Below are positions 63,225-64,000 of a stretch of DNA of 64,000 bases, one piece after another. The translations under genes were made by a program, and so were the position numbers. This stretch comes from Elusimicrobiota bacterium. GTDB taxonomy: Bacteria > Elusimicrobiota > Elusimicrobia > FEN-1173 > JAKLIF01. The first letter of the stretch is position 1, and each line of letters begins with the position of its first letter. Under the pieces are notes generated by a model. It saw only the letters and a list, made by a program, of their open reading frames with translations. It was not told the DNA's origin and did not search any database. The DNA is taken from assembly GCA_022709755.1 (NCBI GenBank), contig JAKLIF010000007.1:62001-126000 (forward strand), given 5' to 3'.

Positions 63225-64000
63225 CACGCCCGCGTCCTTCCTGACGGAGAGAGCCGGGCACGACATCCCCCTCGGATAAAACGATATTCCGGCCCGGCGA
63301 CAGGCGGAGCACGAGCCGCCCTTCCCCGTCCACATCGACGACCCGGCCTCTCCGTTTTCCCGTCGATGTGTTCACCGTGACATCCCGACCGATCAAAACA
63401 GACCGCCGACGGTAATCCGCCCGGAACGCGGCGAACCCCTCCATCAAATATCTCTGGTAGGCCTTCCTGAATTCCCCCAGGAACTTCGTGAGTATCTCTT
63501 GACGCGGCACGGACCGGGACCCGGTCAAATCAGCCAAGGAACCGGCCGGCGAAATGACATCCGAGGGAACACTGTTGAGGCAGTTCAATCCCAGTCCCAA
63601 AACGACCCATTGGACCCGGTCGGATTCGGACGACATCTCCGCGAGGATCCCGGCGACCTTCTTCCCGCGAATCCAAACGTCGTTCGGCCATTTCAGACCG
63701 GCCTTCAACGAGACCACCTCTTCGATCGTTCGGCACAGGACCAACGCCGCGACCAGGGGGAGAGACGGGATCGACCGGGGTGAGAGCGCGGGACGCAGGA
63801 TGATTGAAAACCAGAGTCCCCCGGGAGAGGAGATCCACCGACGCCCCAGTCGTCCACGACCGGAAGTCTGTCGTTCGGCGATGACGACGGTCCCCTCCGG
63901 TTCTCCATGAAAGGCCCTGTCCTTGGCCACATCCTGAGTGGAGCTCAGGACAGGATGATATTCAAGGTGACCGTAAAACCTCTCCGCCGAGAGGGCGGAC
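63214..64000 (-). CDS. birA: Biotin-[acetyl-CoA carboxylase] ligase, 5' end cut by window
   Basis: The C-terminal 262 codons of a biotin-protein ligase. At the right edge the frame is still open and reads YHPVLSSTQDVAK, the start of the catalytic domain. Then follow GRGRLGRRWISSPGGLWFS, the biotin and ATP loop, and LKWPNDVWIRGKKVAGIL. The C-terminal SH3-like domain is present (IGRDVTVNTSTGKRRGRVVDVD). Whether an N-terminal DNA-binding domain exists cannot be seen. Confidence 0.93.
   Translation of the reverse strand, partial: SALSAERFYGHLEYHPVLSSTQDVAKDRAFHGEPEGTVVIAERQTSGRGRLGRRWISSPGGLWFSIILRPALSPRSIPSLPLVAALVLCRTIEEVVSLKAGLKWPNDVWIRGKKVAGILAEMSSESDRVQWVVLGLGLNCLNSVPSDVISPAGSLADLTGSRSVPRQEILTKFLGEFRKAYQRYLMEGFAAFRADYRRRSVLIGRDVTVNTSTGKRRGRVVDVDGEGRLVLRLSPGRNIVLSEGDVVPGSLRQEGRGRDGD

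Noticed and set aside
1-64000. tRNA or rRNA genes, CRISPR arrays, insertion sequences
   Set aside because: No cloverleaf-like stretch, spaced identical repeats, transposase or terminal inverted repeats were found; the gaps between genes are short.

Overview
The window is bacterial, G+C-rich, and every gene I can support lies on the minus strand, so it reads from right to left. The best guess for the source is a member of Omnitrophota (candidate phylum OP3) or a close PVC-group lineage. The reasons are a single 6,481-residue mosaic protein, a small bacterial histone, a Nuo complex without the NADH-input subunits, and FecR/CHASE2-type signalling. This assignment is inference from gene content; no rRNA or other phylogenetic marker was tested.

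Right to left. (1) 62.0-64.0 kb: a biotin-protein ligase (birA, 5' end outside the window) overlapping sulfate adenylyltransferase (sat). (2) 42.4-61.9 kb: one uninterrupted gene for a 6,481-residue exported protein. In order it carries a TIKI/ChaN-like domain, a methyltransferase, a GNAT domain, a CPBP-like intramembrane-protease module, a tandem pair of GHKL-type ATPase-like domains, an HExxH metalloprotease, a HipA/PI4K-like kinase, a second CPBP module, a complete M3 oligopeptidase, a third CPBP module, another HExxH domain, a PP2C phosphatase, two LOG domains, a CMP/dCMP-type deaminase and a fourth HExxH domain. (3) 39.3-42.4 kb: cysteine synthase (apparently leaderless), an M67/JAMM peptidase and a GT39-like membrane glycosyltransferase. 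(4) 24.8-39.3 kb: rex with an 18-bp Rex operator, a 60-residue bacterial histone, a ubiE/menG methyltransferase, nuoA-B-C-D-H-[SGNH/TPR gene]-I-J-K-L-M-N, and a polyprenyl diphosphate synthase. This is a redox-regulated block for quinone synthesis and proton pumping. (5) 14.9-24.8 kb: rpsB-tsf-pyrH-frr-uppS-cdsA-dxr-rseP-proS behind a strong promoter, then an SGNH protein. (6) 5.7-14.9 kb: a signalling operon (cNMP-binding protein, CHASE2 Ser/Thr kinase, PP2C, FHA protein, FecR protein, outer-membrane barrel, B12-type radical SAM enzyme) behind a promoter carrying a CRP-like site. (7) 1-5.6 kb: rimP-nusA-infB-rbfA-nrnA.

The main unusual points are the giant protein, above all its three copies of a CPBP-like membrane module with the same motif spacing, and the histone gene between rex and the respiratory operon. 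The phospho-signalling operon with its own CRP-like promoter is also notable. No tRNA, rRNA, CRISPR array or insertion sequence was seen. No gap exceeds about 170 bases.
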